From: Aquiflexum balticum DSM 16537
GTDB taxonomy: Bacteria > Bacteroidota > Bacteroidia > Cytophagales > Cyclobacteriaceae
Direction: 5' to 3'
DNA: 64,000 nucleotides
Assembly (NCBI RefSeq): GCF_900176595.1
Contig: NZ_LT838813.1
Coordinates: 3,738,001 to 3,802,000 of the forward strand
Below, piece after piece: positions 26,925 through 36,058 of this stretch (positions are counted from its first letter, which is position 1; every line of letters starts with the position of its first letter). The position numbers were made by a program, and so were the translations under genes. The notes under the pieces were generated by a model. It did not search any database, was not told where the DNA came from, and saw only the letters and a list, made by a program, of their open reading frames with translations.

Positions 26925-28607
26925 ATGCATAATTTTCCTTGGTACAAATTTTACCCAAAAGGGGTAGAAACTGAAATAAATGTAAAAGCTTATAGCTCTG
27001 TAGTCAACCTATTTGAGGAAAGTGTTCGGAAATATGGAGACTCCATTGCCTACGAATGTATGGGCAAAACCATCACTTTCAATGATGTAGATAGACTTTC
27101 CCAACATTTCGCCTCCTACCTGCAACACGAACTCAATATGAAGAAGGGTGACCGGGTGGCCATTCAGATGCCCAACTGTCTCCAATATCCTGTAGTCATG
27201 TTCGGAATACTCCGTGCAGGAATGGTAGTGGTCAATGCCAATCCTTTATATACACCAAGGGAGATGAAACATCAGTTCGAAGATGCCGAAGCAGATGCCA
27301 TCGTTATCCTTGCCAACTTTGCCAGTAACTTAGAGAAAATCAGACAGGAAATTAAGGCTAAACATGTTATAGTCACTGAATTGGGTGATATGCTTGGCGG
27401 ATTGAAAGGGACAATTGTAAACTTGGTCGTCAAGCATGTCAAAAAAATGGTTCCCGCTTACAATTTGCCTCGGGCTATCAGTTGGAAGAAGGTGATGCTG
27501 AGGGGTGCGGCTAAACCCTATAAAAGGGAGGAAATGACTTTGGAAGATTCTGCTTTTCTTCAATATACAGGAGGAACTACGGGAGTTTCGAAGGGTGCTG
27601 AATTGACTCATGGAAACATAGTGGCCAACATGCAGCAAATTTCCGAATGGATGAAACCCAAGCTAAGGGAAAAAGAGGAAATTATGATCACTGCTTTGCC
27701 GCTGTACCACATCTTCGCCTTGACTGTCAATTGTCTGGCTATGATGAAAATCGGTGCCCATAATGTGTTGATTACCAACCCCAGAGATATGCCTGGTTTT
27801 ATCAAAGAATTAGGCAAACATAAGTTCACTGTCATCACAGGAGTAAATACATTATTTAATGGATTGATGAATAATGAGGCTTTTTCCAAACTGGATTTCT
27901 CATCACTTAAAGTGGCTGTCGGTGGCGGAATGGCTGTGCAACAAGCTACTGCTGAAAAATGGCAGAAAATCACAGGTGTGCCTTTGGCCGAAGGTTACGG
28001 ATTGACTGAAACCTCTCCGGTAGCAACTTGTAATCCCATAGATGGCACCGAAAGAATAGGTACCATTGGAATTCCCCTCCCCAATACCGATATCAAAATC
28101 ATTGACGACAATGGTAAAGATCTGCCAACAGGTGAGAAAGGCGAGATTTGTATCAAAGGCCCTCAAGTGATGAAAGGATATTGGAATAGACCTGAGGAGA
28201 CTGCTAAAGTCATGGATGGTGAATGGTTCAAAACAGGGGATATTGCGGTGATTGACCATGATGGATTTGTCAAAATTGTCGACCGAAAGAAAGAAATGAT
28301 TTTGGTTTCCGGGTTCAATGTCTATCCCAACGAGGTGGAGAATGCCATTGCCATGCACCCAAAAGTTCTTGAAACGGGCGTCATAGGAATGCCCGATGAT
28401 AAATCCACTGAAAAAGTAGTAGCCTATGTGGTTCCCAAAGACAAATCATTGACGCCGGAAGAACTGATAGCTCATTGCAGGGAACAACTGACAAGCTACA
28501 AAGTACCGAGAGAGGTGTATTTTGCAGATGAATTGCCCAAAACCAATGTGGGTAAAATCCTAAGACGAAAAATCAAGGAGATGCACGAAAAAACAGTGGC
28601 CTCTTAG
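26925..28607 (+). CDS. Long-chain fatty-acid--CoA ligase (AMP-forming)
   Basis: A 560-residue adenylate-forming enzyme that activates fatty acids to acyl-CoA with ATP. Diagnostic motifs are YTGGTTGVSKGAELTHGN (P-loop, about 209-226), GYGLTETSPV (about 354-363), the hinge region KTGDIAVID with DRKKEMILVSGFNVYPNEVE (about 425-465), and the catalytic lysine motif NVGKILRRK near 545. The length and the hinge match FadD-type long-chain ligases. It is probably functionally linked with the acyl-CoA dehydrogenase upstream. A terminator follows, so the gene is transcribed on its own or as the end of a unit. Confidence 0.94.
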   Translation: MHNFPWYKFYPKGVETEINVKAYSSVVNLFEESVRKYGDSIAYECMGKTITFNDVDRLSQHFASYLQHELNMKKGDRVAIQMPNCLQYPVVMFGILRAGMVVVNANPLYTPREMKHQFEDAEADAIVILANFASNLEKIRQEIKAKHVIVTELGDMLGGLKGTIVNLVVKHVKKMVPAYNLPRAISWKKVMLRGAAKPYKREEMTLEDSAFLQYTGGTTGVSKGAELTHGNIVANMQQISEWMKPKLREKEEIMITALPLYHIFALTVNCLAMMKIGAHNVLITNPRDMPGFIKELGKHKFTVITGVNTLFNGLMNNEAFSKLDFSSLKVAVGGGMAVQQATAEKWQKITGVPLAEGYGLTETSPVATCNPIDGTERIGTIGIPLPNTDIKIIDDNGKDLPTGEKGEICIKGPQVMKGYWNRPEETAKVMDGEWFKTGDIAVIDHDGFVKIVDRKKEMILVSGFNVYPNEVENAIAMHPKVLETGVIGMPDDKSTEKVVAYVVPKDKSLTPEELIAHCREQLTSYKVPREVYFADELPKTNVGKILRRKIKEMHEKTVAS

Positions 28608-28630
28608 TTCATAAGTTTTAAATTTAACTG

Positions 28631-28660
28631 GGTGCCGGCATCTTTTACCGGCATCTTTTT
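28631..28660 (+). terminator. Intrinsic terminator after the acyl-CoA ligase gene
   Basis: An 8-bp stem with one G-T pair (28631-28638 with 28648-28655, core TGCCGG/CCGGCA), 9-base loop, followed by a run of T. It lies 24 bp after the stop codon. Confidence 0.85.
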
Positions 28661-28749
28661 CTCTTTTCTTCGCAAAGGGTTGAAAGAATATTTTCAGGCT
28701 TCATAAACCTATTTTCTAACCAATTTATTTCAAAAAGAAAATCCCGTAG

Positions 28750-28790
28750 ATTTCCAATATCAATCAATATCGAATATCAATAATATCCTT
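28750..28790. repeat. Degenerate CAATATC repeat
   Basis: The words CCAATATC, TCAATATC, GAATATC and CAATAATATCC follow one another just before the GMC oxidoreductase gene. The same CCAATATCCAAATATCC style recurs at 42405-42468, so this is a small dispersed family of simple repeats. Confidence 0.5.
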
Positions 28791-28813
28791 TAACCTTTTT
28801 ACCAATAAGGAAT

Positions 28814-30412
28814 ATGACCTATGACTACATCATAATCGGTGCAGGTTCTGCAGGATGTGTTTTGGCCAACCGCTTATCTGAAGACCCAAAAAACAATGTT
28901 CTTTTGTTGGAAGCTGGGGATCCTGATAAGAAAATGGAGATTCATATTCCTGGAGCTTATTCCAAATTGAATAGGTCGGAAGTGGATTGGGCATTTTGGA
29001 CTGAACCACAGGTAAATGTAAATGGCAGAAAAATTTTTATTCCCCGAGGAAAAACTTTAGGAGGCAGCAGCAGCACCAATGCCATGGCGTATGTGAGAGG
29101 AAATCGGCTTGATTTTGATGAGTGGAAGGCTTTGGGAAATCAAGGGTGGGGCTATGAGGATGTACTGCCTTATTTCAAAAAATCAGAATACAATGAAGAC
29201 TTTAAAGGTGAGTTTTATGGATCTGATGGACCGCTTCATGTTTCCTATTCCAGGCAACCGCATCCCTTGGGCCCTTGCTTTATTCAAGCGTGTGAATCCA
29301 TAGGGATACCGCATAATAAAGAGTATAATGGTGTCAGTCAATTTGGGGCTTCCATGTTACAGTTCACGATCAAAAACAATATTCGGCAAAGCACTGCCAC
29401 AGTATTTCTTAAGCCGATCTTTAATCGTAAAAACCTGACTGTAGGAACCAACGCCCATGTTTCTAAAATTCTGATTGAAAACAATCAAGCCGTAGGAGTG
29501 GAATTGATCAGTAAAAAAGGAACAAGAGAAACCATTTTATGTACCAAAGAGGTCATTCTCAGTGCCGGCGCGATCCAATCTCCACAGATATTGCTGCTTT
29601 CCGGAATCGGAGACAAAGACTATCTCAAAAAATTCGGAATTGATTCTAAGGTTCATCTTCCCGGGGTAGGTCAAAACCTGATTGACCATATTTGGTCGGG
29701 AGTCAGTATATGGTCAAATATTCTTACCAACAACCACGAATTAAAGACAATGTCCCAAATCCAAGCTCTTTTCAAACACTTGCTGTTCAAAAAAGGACCT
29801 TTGGGAAATAGTCCACTGACTGCAAATGCTTTTTTGTCTTCGGAAGATGGATTGGATAGGCCGGATTTGCAGTTTCATTTTGTTCCAAGTGCTATCTCAG
29901 AGGATTACAAGACAGATATTTATGACCTGAATACTTATCCAAGAAAAAGCGGTTTCAGTATTATGGTCATCCTGATTCGCCCGGAGAGTAAAGGATTTAT
30001 AGGTTTGAAATCAGCAAACCCCATGGATGCACCTTTGATTCAGCCCAATTTTTTTTCTGATAATCGGGATTTTGAAAGAATGGTAAAAGGAATGCATTTG
30101 GCAAAGAAAGTCATGGAGGCAGAGCCTTTGAAAAGGTATCAGAATGGAGAGATTTATCTCCCAAAAAGCTTCGATGAAAAATCTTTGGACGACCATATCA
30201 AAAAAAGTTTGGAAACGCTATACCATCCAGTTGGAACCTGTAAAATGGGCCAAGACGAAATGGCTGTGGTAGATGAAAGTCTGAAAGTAAGAGGTATAAA
30301 GGGTCTAAGGATAGCTGATGCTTCAATTATGCCTACAATCATTTCAGGAAATACAAATGCTGCCTGTATCATGATAGGGGAGAAAGCATCTGATTTGATT
30401 TTGAAAGGGTGA
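28814..30412 (+). CDS. GMC family FAD-dependent oxidoreductase (choline-dehydrogenase-like)
   Basis: A 532-residue flavoprotein that oxidises an alcohol to an aldehyde or ketone. It opens with the FAD-binding motif IIGAGSAGCVLANRLSEDP (about 6-24) and the GMC signature GGSSSTNAMAYVRG (about 81-94). It also has the second GMC signature region with AGAIQSPQILLLSGIG (about 250-265) and the C-terminal catalytic area YHPVGTCKMG (His near 474) and GNTNAACIMIGEKASDLIL. No signal peptide. Sequence style matches choline or long-chain-alcohol dehydrogenases, but the substrate is not decidable here, and no betaine gene is nearby. Monocistronic. Confidence 0.94.
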   Translation: MTYDYIIIGAGSAGCVLANRLSEDPKNNVLLLEAGDPDKKMEIHIPGAYSKLNRSEVDWAFWTEPQVNVNGRKIFIPRGKTLGGSSSTNAMAYVRGNRLDFDEWKALGNQGWGYEDVLPYFKKSEYNEDFKGEFYGSDGPLHVSYSRQPHPLGPCFIQACESIGIPHNKEYNGVSQFGASMLQFTIKNNIRQSTATVFLKPIFNRKNLTVGTNAHVSKILIENNQAVGVELISKKGTRETILCTKEVILSAGAIQSPQILLLSGIGDKDYLKKFGIDSKVHLPGVGQNLIDHIWSGVSIWSNILTNNHELKTMSQIQALFKHLLFKKGPLGNSPLTANAFLSSEDGLDRPDLQFHFVPSAISEDYKTDIYDLNTYPRKSGFSIMVILIRPESKGFIGLKSANPMDAPLIQPNFFSDNRDFERMVKGMHLAKKVMEAEPLKRYQNGEIYLPKSFDEKSLDDHIKKSLETLYHPVGTCKMGQDEMAVVDESLKVRGIKGLRIADASIMPTIISGNTNAACIMIGEKASDLILKG

Positions 30413-30654
30413 TATGGAAAGGCTTAGTCGATAAATAATTTTGATTGGCGGTTCTTTATTTGGGTTTTCAGAAGTTTTAATTTTAGAACAGTGCTTATAT
30501 TAATGGTACTTTTTCAATGGATTTGAAGCATACTACGATTGTTAATTTATAAGGGGCAGAAAATCTGCTTTTAAACAGTTTCAATAATTTTATTAAAGGT
30601 AAACTTCTGATTTATTTTTCTGCTAAATTTAAGCTTACCCAAAAACCTAAACCT

Positions 30655-32010
30655 ATGAAATTGAAGCTGATTTTATTTTCATCTCTGCTAATTGTTTTGC
30701 TGTCTTGTCAGGAAAAAGAGGTGGCAACAACAACCAATTATTCTGAGATTGCTGACCAAATGGAAAAATCTTTAAAAGAGAATTTATTGGATACATGGTA
30801 TCCAAAGGCCATCGATCTTGATTCAGGAGGATATCTAAGCAATTTTACCTATGATTTTCAGATTAAGGATGACGCACAGGAAAAAATGATTGTCACCCAG
30901 GCACGTCATTTATGGTCCAATTCAAAAGCAGCCAAGAGATATCCACAAGAAGCCCATTATATGGAAGGCGCAAAACATGGATTTGAATTTTTGAGAGACA
31001 AAATGTGGGATCATGAACATGGTGGATTTTATCAATTGGTCAGCAGGTCAGGTCAGCCCTTATTGGAGAAATCACCGCTGAAGACAGCCTATGGCAATAG
31101 TTTTGGAATTTATGCGCTTGCGGCATATTTCGGAGCGACAGGTGATTCAGCAGGTCTTGATCTTGTTATCAAGGCTTTTCATTGGTTGGAAGAAAAAAGC
31201 CATGATCCGGTACACAAAGGGTATTTCCAACACCTTTCCCAAGACGGTACTCCGATTGTCCGTCCTGAAGATACTCCGTCTACCTCAGATTTGGGCTATA
31301 AAGATCAAAACAGTTCCATTCATCTATTGGAAGCATTGACAGAATTGTATGAAGTTTGGAAAGACCCTTTACTCAAAGAACGCTTAGAGGAAATGCTTCT
31401 CCTGGTAAGGGATACCATTGTCAATGAAAAAGGCTCTTTGGTATTGTTTTTACAACCTGATTGGACTCCTGTGTCCTTTCAGGACAAAAGTGAAGAGGAA
31501 ATCATGAAACATAAAAGCCTGGACCATGTGTCTTTTGGGCATGATGTCGAAACTGCCTATTTGATTTTGGAAAGTTCTCATGTCTTGGGCTGGAAAAATG
31601 ACGATGTTACTTTGGCTAAAGCGAAGAAAATGGTAGATCATGCCCTTGAATTTGGATGGGACAATGAAAAAGCCGGATTCTTTGATGAAGGTTATTATTT
31701 TCTGGGAGAAGAAAGGCCAAGGATAATCAAAGATTCAAAAAACTGGTGGGCACAGTCAGAGGGTATGAACACCCTACTGATGATGGCAGAACTTTTTCCC
31801 GATGACCCTTGGGATTACTTCGGAAAGTTTGAAGCATTATGGAAATACAATCAGGAATACCTGATAGATCATGAACACGGTGATTGGTTTGCAGGAGGAT
31901 TGGACAAACAACCCCAATTAAAAACTGCTGACAAGGGTCATATCTGGAAAGCCAATTACCATCAGTTCAGAGCTATGAAAGGGTGCATTGATAGGTTGAG
32001 AAGTTGGTAG
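30655..32010 (+). CDS. AGE family epimerase/isomerase lipoprotein
   Basis: A 451-residue exported lipoprotein (signal peptide ending VLLSCQEK, Cys about 18) with an (alpha/alpha)6-barrel of the N-acylglucosamine 2-epimerase family. Motifs typical of the family include QARHLWSNSKAA (about 82-93), FGHDVETAYLILE (about 293-305, catalytic His), KNWWAQSEGMNTLL (about 362-375) and the final GHIWKANYHQFRAM near 430. Characterised members epimerise GlcNAc, cellobiose or mannose-type sugars; being extracytoplasmic suggests a role on imported oligosaccharides. No sugar-catabolism operon surrounds it. Monocistronic. Confidence 0.92.
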   Translation: MKLKLILFSSLLIVLLSCQEKEVATTTNYSEIADQMEKSLKENLLDTWYPKAIDLDSGGYLSNFTYDFQIKDDAQEKMIVTQARHLWSNSKAAKRYPQEAHYMEGAKHGFEFLRDKMWDHEHGGFYQLVSRSGQPLLEKSPLKTAYGNSFGIYALAAYFGATGDSAGLDLVIKAFHWLEEKSHDPVHKGYFQHLSQDGTPIVRPEDTPSTSDLGYKDQNSSIHLLEALTELYEVWKDPLLKERLEEMLLLVRDTIVNEKGSLVLFLQPDWTPVSFQDKSEEEIMKHKSLDHVSFGHDVETAYLILESSHVLGWKNDDVTLAKAKKMVDHALEFGWDNEKAGFFDEGYYFLGEERPRIIKDSKNWWAQSEGMNTLLMMAELFPDDPWDYFGKFEALWKYNQEYLIDHEHGDWFAGGLDKQPQLKTADKGHIWKANYHQFRAMKGCIDRLRSW

Positions 32011-32132
32011 ATGGTGATTTTAGATCTTAGAATTTAGATTTGGGATTTTTGTATAAATGTACAAAGTACCATGAACCAAGAAAGTGGTGGGCTTAGATGT
32101 TGTTTTATAAATCAGAAAAGAGACTTTATTCG

Positions 32133-32540
32133 TTACTCCCTGACAAAATACACTTCCGCTATTTTTCCGTCCTTGATCTTATAAATGGCCAGGGCCTTCA
32201 TAGGAGGTTCACCCTTTTGGCGGGTCACTTCCTCATGATCGATGACTGTATTTCCCATGACGATTCTGTTTACCAGCTTGCAATGTAAGTCAGGCGTTCG
32301 GACAAACATCCTTCCATAAAGATCATACATCTTATCTCTTCCTTCATAAAGAAGTTCAGCCGGAAAATTGAATACTTTTACATTTTCGGCATAGGGTAGC
32401 ACAAAGGCTTCAATATCTCTATTGTTGTAAGCATCCAATTGTTCCTGTGCCAACTTTTCAGCAATTTTCTCCATATTTTCCTGCCCAAAAGCATTCATGC
32501 ACAAAAAAAACAAAAGAAAAACCGAGGCGAACTTAAACAC
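32133..32540 (-). CDS. Exported SnoaL/NTF2-like protein
   Basis: A small protein (135 residues from the preferred start) with a signal peptide (FKFASVFLLFFLCMNAFGQ) and one NTF2-like domain. A helix QEQLDAYNNRDIEAFVLPYAENV comes first, then a curved sheet ending KALAIYKIKDGKIAEVYFV, the typical SnoaL-like close. I prefer the GTG at 32538-32540, which gives a normal signal peptide and an 8-bp overlap (GTGTTTAA) with the upstream DUF6526 gene; an ATG at 32585 would add 15 residues and deepen the overlap to 53 bp. Probably binds a small ligand; function unknown. It is the second gene of a two-gene operon. Confidence 0.78.
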   Translation of the reverse strand: MFKFASVFLLFFLCMNAFGQENMEKIAEKLAQEQLDAYNNRDIEAFVLPYAENVKVFNFPAELLYEGRDKMYDLYGRMFVRTPDLHCKLVNRIVMGNTVIDHEEVTRQKGEPPMKALAIYKIKDGKIAEVYFVRE

Positions 32541-32967
32541 GCCTTCGGTCTTCCTGCCAGTTTTGGATTGATTTTTTGATTTCATTGGATTTTAATTTAT
32601 CCTTTACTGCTTTTTCCATCAAGGGAATTAATTCCTCGTCACCTGCAAAACGCAGGGCAATAATTTGGGACATACGTAGCTTTTTTTCCATTTTAAGGAA
32701 AGAAGTACCAGTCAACTCAAAATACCGTTGTCTCATCTCCAAACGGATTATTCTATCTTGTGTTTTCAACGCATAAATACGGGCGAGCACAGGAAGTAGC
32801 AACAAGACAAATGCAATCAGAATATTATATAGTGCTTGGGATATTTCCTTTGTTTCCCAAAGGGTAAATAAGTTGACCAATGACCAAGCCATGATTATCA
32901 ATGTCAGGGGAGTGATCAGGAAATGGTGCAAAGGAAAATAGCGTGTGTGGTTTTTATAATTTTGCAT
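32533..32967 (-). CDS. DUF6526 family membrane protein
   Basis: A 144-residue protein with two membrane segments (about 13-30 and 43-63), then a cytoplasmic helical tail with RIYALKTQDRIIRLEMRQRYFEL (about 64-86) and a basic end. The NYKNHTRYFPLHHF start and the 'QDRIIRLEMRQRY' block match my memory of the DUF6526 family, found in Bacteroidota and Bacilli, with unknown function. It overlaps the downstream exported SnoaL-like gene, suggesting translational coupling. Confidence 0.8.
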   Translation of the reverse strand: MQNYKNHTRYFPLHHFLITPLTLIIMAWSLVNLFTLWETKEISQALYNILIAFVLLLLPVLARIYALKTQDRIIRLEMRQRYFELTGTSFLKMEKKLRMSQIIALRFAGDEELIPLMEKAVKDKLKSNEIKKSIQNWQEDRRRV

Positions 32968-33088
32968 AAGATTAAAATGTAATTAGGATGATTGAAATGG
33001 AAATTTAGTCTTAAAGGCTCCAATTATCAAAAATCCACTGAATTTCAGAAAATATTTTTTTAATTTTTGAAAAATATCATTTCCAAAA

Positions 33089-34423
33089 ATGAACTATAAA
33101 ACAATTAAATCCATGTTTTCCCTGATTTTTTTTCTAATGATCCAAATGGCAAGCAGCCAAGAATTTACATTTCAAACTGAAATTCAAAAATGGCCTGAAG
33201 GAAAAAAAGCGGCCATTTCTCTAACATATGATGATGGGACCTATAATCAGTTTGATATTGCATTGCCCATCATGGAAGAATTAAATATGAAGGGAACGTT
33301 TTACATCAATACCGGGGAAATACCTTCTTCCCGATATAGAGCAAAGTTTCTAGGCAGGGATCCCCAGCTGATTATTGATGAAACCGCCACTGTCAAGACC
33401 TCAATGAATAATATTTTTGAACGTGCTTCTCTTATTCGTTTTTTAGATATGTCTGGTGCAGTTTCTTTTCATGACCGCGCAGGTGCCACATTTGAACAAG
33501 GCCGTATTGAAGAAGCTTGTGAGATTTTGGATGAAGCTTATAGTGCTGCCAGGAAATTAAAGACCGTCAAGTTAATCTCACCAAAAATCATCGATGGACC
33601 TATGATAGATTGGGATAGAATCAGAGAATATGCCAAAAGAGGTCATGAGTTTGGGGTGCATACCATTTCTCACCCCCGATTAGCAGTATTGGATGAACCC
33701 AATCTCTTGTACGAGCTCGAAAAGTGCAGGGATGAAATAGAGGAACAACTAGGCAGGGAGTTCTTGTTTTCTGCCGAATGTCCCTTTGGCACCGAAAATG
33801 AAAGGGTGATGGAATATGCTTTGGATATGTTTCCTGCTACAAGAAACAGGATGCCGGAAGCATATTTGGAAGAAATCAACCGTTCAGGAATGTTTGATCC
33901 TAGTAAGGATTATGACAAGGCATATATCCAATGGCAAAGAGGACCTTTGTCAAAAACCTCTCCTGAGTTGATGAATTCTTGGGTGGATGATATTTTGACA
34001 CGAGAAGATACCTGGCTAGTACTTGTTTTTCACGGAATTGAAGGGATTGGTTGGGAGGCAATTCCGGAGGAAAGGATCAAGAGTTATTTTGAATATATAG
34101 ACTCCAAATCTTCAGATATTTGGGTGGGTACCTTTGCAGAAGTCACTCAATATATGCGTCAGAGAATGGCAACACCGATAGAGATGAAAATCAGTGGAAA
34201 TAATCAAATCAATATTCAATTAACTTCTGAACTCGATCCTTATTGGTACAATCAGGATTTAACTCTCAAAACTTATTTGCCAAAAAGCTGGAACAAAATA
34301 GAAATTGCCCAAAAGGATTACTCCGGCCCTCTTGAAATACAAAAAGATGACAAGGGAAATTTCGTTCAATATATTGCTAACAGTCAGAATGGGGAAATTA
34401 TATTGAGAAATATTACCGATTAA
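33089..34423 (+). CDS. Polysaccharide deacetylase family protein, exported
   Basis: A 444-residue exported protein with a signal peptide ending QMASSQE and a NodB-homology domain that removes N-acetyl groups from a glycan. The metal and catalytic motifs are present: LTYDDGTYNQ (Asp48-Asp49) and GVHTISHPR (His191 and His195). A large insert (about 90-175) separates them, as in some Bacteroidota enzymes. The C-terminal ~90 residues (about 355-444) form a beta-rich domain after the barrel. The substrate could be peptidoglycan, chitin-like sugar or exopolysaccharide; no nearby gene decides. Monocistronic. Confidence 0.9.
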   Translation: MNYKTIKSMFSLIFFLMIQMASSQEFTFQTEIQKWPEGKKAAISLTYDDGTYNQFDIALPIMEELNMKGTFYINTGEIPSSRYRAKFLGRDPQLIIDETATVKTSMNNIFERASLIRFLDMSGAVSFHDRAGATFEQGRIEEACEILDEAYSAARKLKTVKLISPKIIDGPMIDWDRIREYAKRGHEFGVHTISHPRLAVLDEPNLLYELEKCRDEIEEQLGREFLFSAECPFGTENERVMEYALDMFPATRNRMPEAYLEEINRSGMFDPSKDYDKAYIQWQRGPLSKTSPELMNSWVDDILTREDTWLVLVFHGIEGIGWEAIPEERIKSYFEYIDSKSSDIWVGTFAEVTQYMRQRMATPIEMKISGNNQINIQLTSELDPYWYNQDLTLKTYLPKSWNKIEIAQKDYSGPLEIQKDDKGNFVQYIANSQNGEIILRNITD

Positions 34424-34480
34424 GCTTTTTGGAATCACTGACCTTAATTAATAACTTCGCAGCTTAATAAAAAAAGTGCC

Positions 34481-34906
34481 ATGGATTTTAAAAAGCTTGA
34501 TCAGGATCTTACTGAAATTGTAGAAAAAAGAATTGCATTGAGTAAGATACCTTATGCAGATGAATCATATGATGATATTGAAGAAGAGCTTCATGATTTG
34601 GAAGACGATTTCAACGAAGAATACGGTGATGAATTGGAATCAGCTTTGGAAAAGATTTATGATCAGCTTAAATCCGATAATGAGGTGCTTTTGCCTTCTG
34701 CCTATCTTGCCAATGTTTATCATCCCATGAAGCCGGATTCATTTGGGAAAGTCACTTATGAAGTAAAGGGTGGTGAAGGTGTTCCTATTGAATCAGAGCA
34801 GTTTGACAAGATGGACGTGAGGTTGGTTCTTATTCCTAATCCAACCAGATTTGTCCTTAGAATCAATGGAAAATCCATGAAAGATCTTTGGGTGGCGAGA
34901 GGATAG
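34481..34906 (+). CDS. Small acidic protein of unknown function
   Basis: A 141-residue cytoplasmic protein. The N-terminal half (about 1-70) is highly acidic and helical (DESYDDIEEELHDLEDDFNE), and the C-terminal half is beta-rich, ending VLIPNPTRFVLRINGKSMKDLW. No signal peptide or membrane segment. I recognise it only as the kind of conserved hypothetical protein seen in Cytophagales. It lies 57 bp after the deacetylase gene and may be on the same transcript; the gene after it is convergent. Confidence 0.7.
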   Translation: MDFKKLDQDLTEIVEKRIALSKIPYADESYDDIEEELHDLEDDFNEEYGDELESALEKIYDQLKSDNEVLLPSAYLANVYHPMKPDSFGKVTYEVKGGEGVPIESEQFDKMDVRLVLIPNPTRFVLRINGKSMKDLWVARG

Positions 34907-35015
34907 ATTGGCCTGATTTTCTGTGGTAAAATTTACCTTTCTAGATTTTAATGGCTGTGTTCTTCAGTTATTTTGTTTCTGGTCAAGCGCAGCCTTTGCT
35001 ATCTAAACAGCCTTT

Positions 35016-35987
35016 TCAAAATCCCAATTTAGTCCGCACCTTTCCTAAAATTTCTTTTGAAATTTCTCTGGCTTTGGCTTCGCCTTCAGACAGTTTCGCC
35101 TCAAGCTCTTTAGGATTGTTCATAAAATAATCATACAGTTTTCTTTCCTCTGAATATTTGGTTTGAATCAGGTCTTGAAATTCCTTTTTTGCATGTCCGT
35201 AACCAAAGTTTCCTGCAAGATATTTTTCTCTCAAAGTTGCCGTTTGGGATTCCTCTGCTACAAGTGAGTATAATTTAAATACATTGCAGGTATCGGGATT
35301 TTTTGGTTCTTCTAAGGGGGTGCTGTCCGTGATGATGCTATTGATATTCTTTTTTAGCTCCTTTTCAGGAAGGAAAATATCAATGTAATTGTTGTAGGAC
35401 TTACTCATTTTTTGGCCATCAGTTCCAGGTATTGTCATGACTGAATCTGAAATTCTTGGTTCCGGTATGGTCAGAATATCCTCCTCCATTTTATGGTTGA
35501 ATGAAGTCGCAATGTCTCGTGCCATTTCAAGATGCTGTAACTGATCTTTGCCAACCGGTACTATATCAGCACTATATAGCAGAATGTCACAGGCCATCAA
35601 AACAGGGTATATGAACAGTCCGGCGTTCACATCAGCCAAACGGTCAGACTTGTCCTTGAAACTATGCGCATTGGCCAACATGGGATAGGGTGTGAAGCAA
35701 CTCATGTACCATGTAAGTTCTGTAACTTCCGGAATCATGGATTGCCTGTAAAAGACCGTTCTGTTAATATCCAATCCAAAAGCTAACCATGCTGCCGCTA
35801 CCGCTAAAGTATTTTCCTTTCTCTGTTGGCCATCTTTGATTGAAGTCAAAGAATGCAGGTCCGCAATGAAGATGAATGATTCGTTTTCTTCTTTTTTGGT
35901 CAATTCCACGGCAGGTGCTATAGCACCAAGGATGTTTCCCAAATGAGGTTTGCCCGAACTTTGAATGCCTGTTAGAATTCTTGCCAT
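35016..35987 (-). CDS. trpS: Tryptophan--tRNA ligase
   Basis: A 323-residue cytoplasmic class I synthetase that charges tRNA-Trp. It opens MARILTGIQSSGKPHLGN, giving the HIGH-type motif as PHLGN, and carries the second signature as KMSKS (about 195-199) after the PGTDGQ segment. Length matches bacterial TrpS (about 325-335). The frame stays open 56 codons further upstream, but that stretch has no homology-like character and would run into the divergent DUF1573 gene, so the ATG at 35987 is the start. It is divergent from the DUF1573 gene, with 71 bp between. Confidence 0.97.
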   Translation of the reverse strand: MARILTGIQSSGKPHLGNILGAIAPAVELTKKEENESFIFIADLHSLTSIKDGQQRKENTLAVAAAWLAFGLDINRTVFYRQSMIPEVTELTWYMSCFTPYPMLANAHSFKDKSDRLADVNAGLFIYPVLMACDILLYSADIVPVGKDQLQHLEMARDIATSFNHKMEEDILTIPEPRISDSVMTIPGTDGQKMSKSYNNYIDIFLPEKELKKNINSIITDSTPLEEPKNPDTCNVFKLYSLVAEESQTATLREKYLAGNFGYGHAKKEFQDLIQTKYSEERKLYDYFMNNPKELEAKLSEGEAKAREISKEILGKVRTKLGF

Positions 35988-36058
35988 TATTTTAAAATTT
36001 GGCGCAAAATAAATAATTCGAGGTACAATTCGCTCAATTTTTAACGTTATTTGCCCAT

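Noticed and set aside
25236-30412. Dehydrogenase, acyl-CoA ligase and GMC oxidoreductase as one lipid operon
   Set aside because: A 0.5-kb gap and a strong terminator separate the genes, so co-transcription is not supported, although shared fatty-acid use of the first two is plausible.
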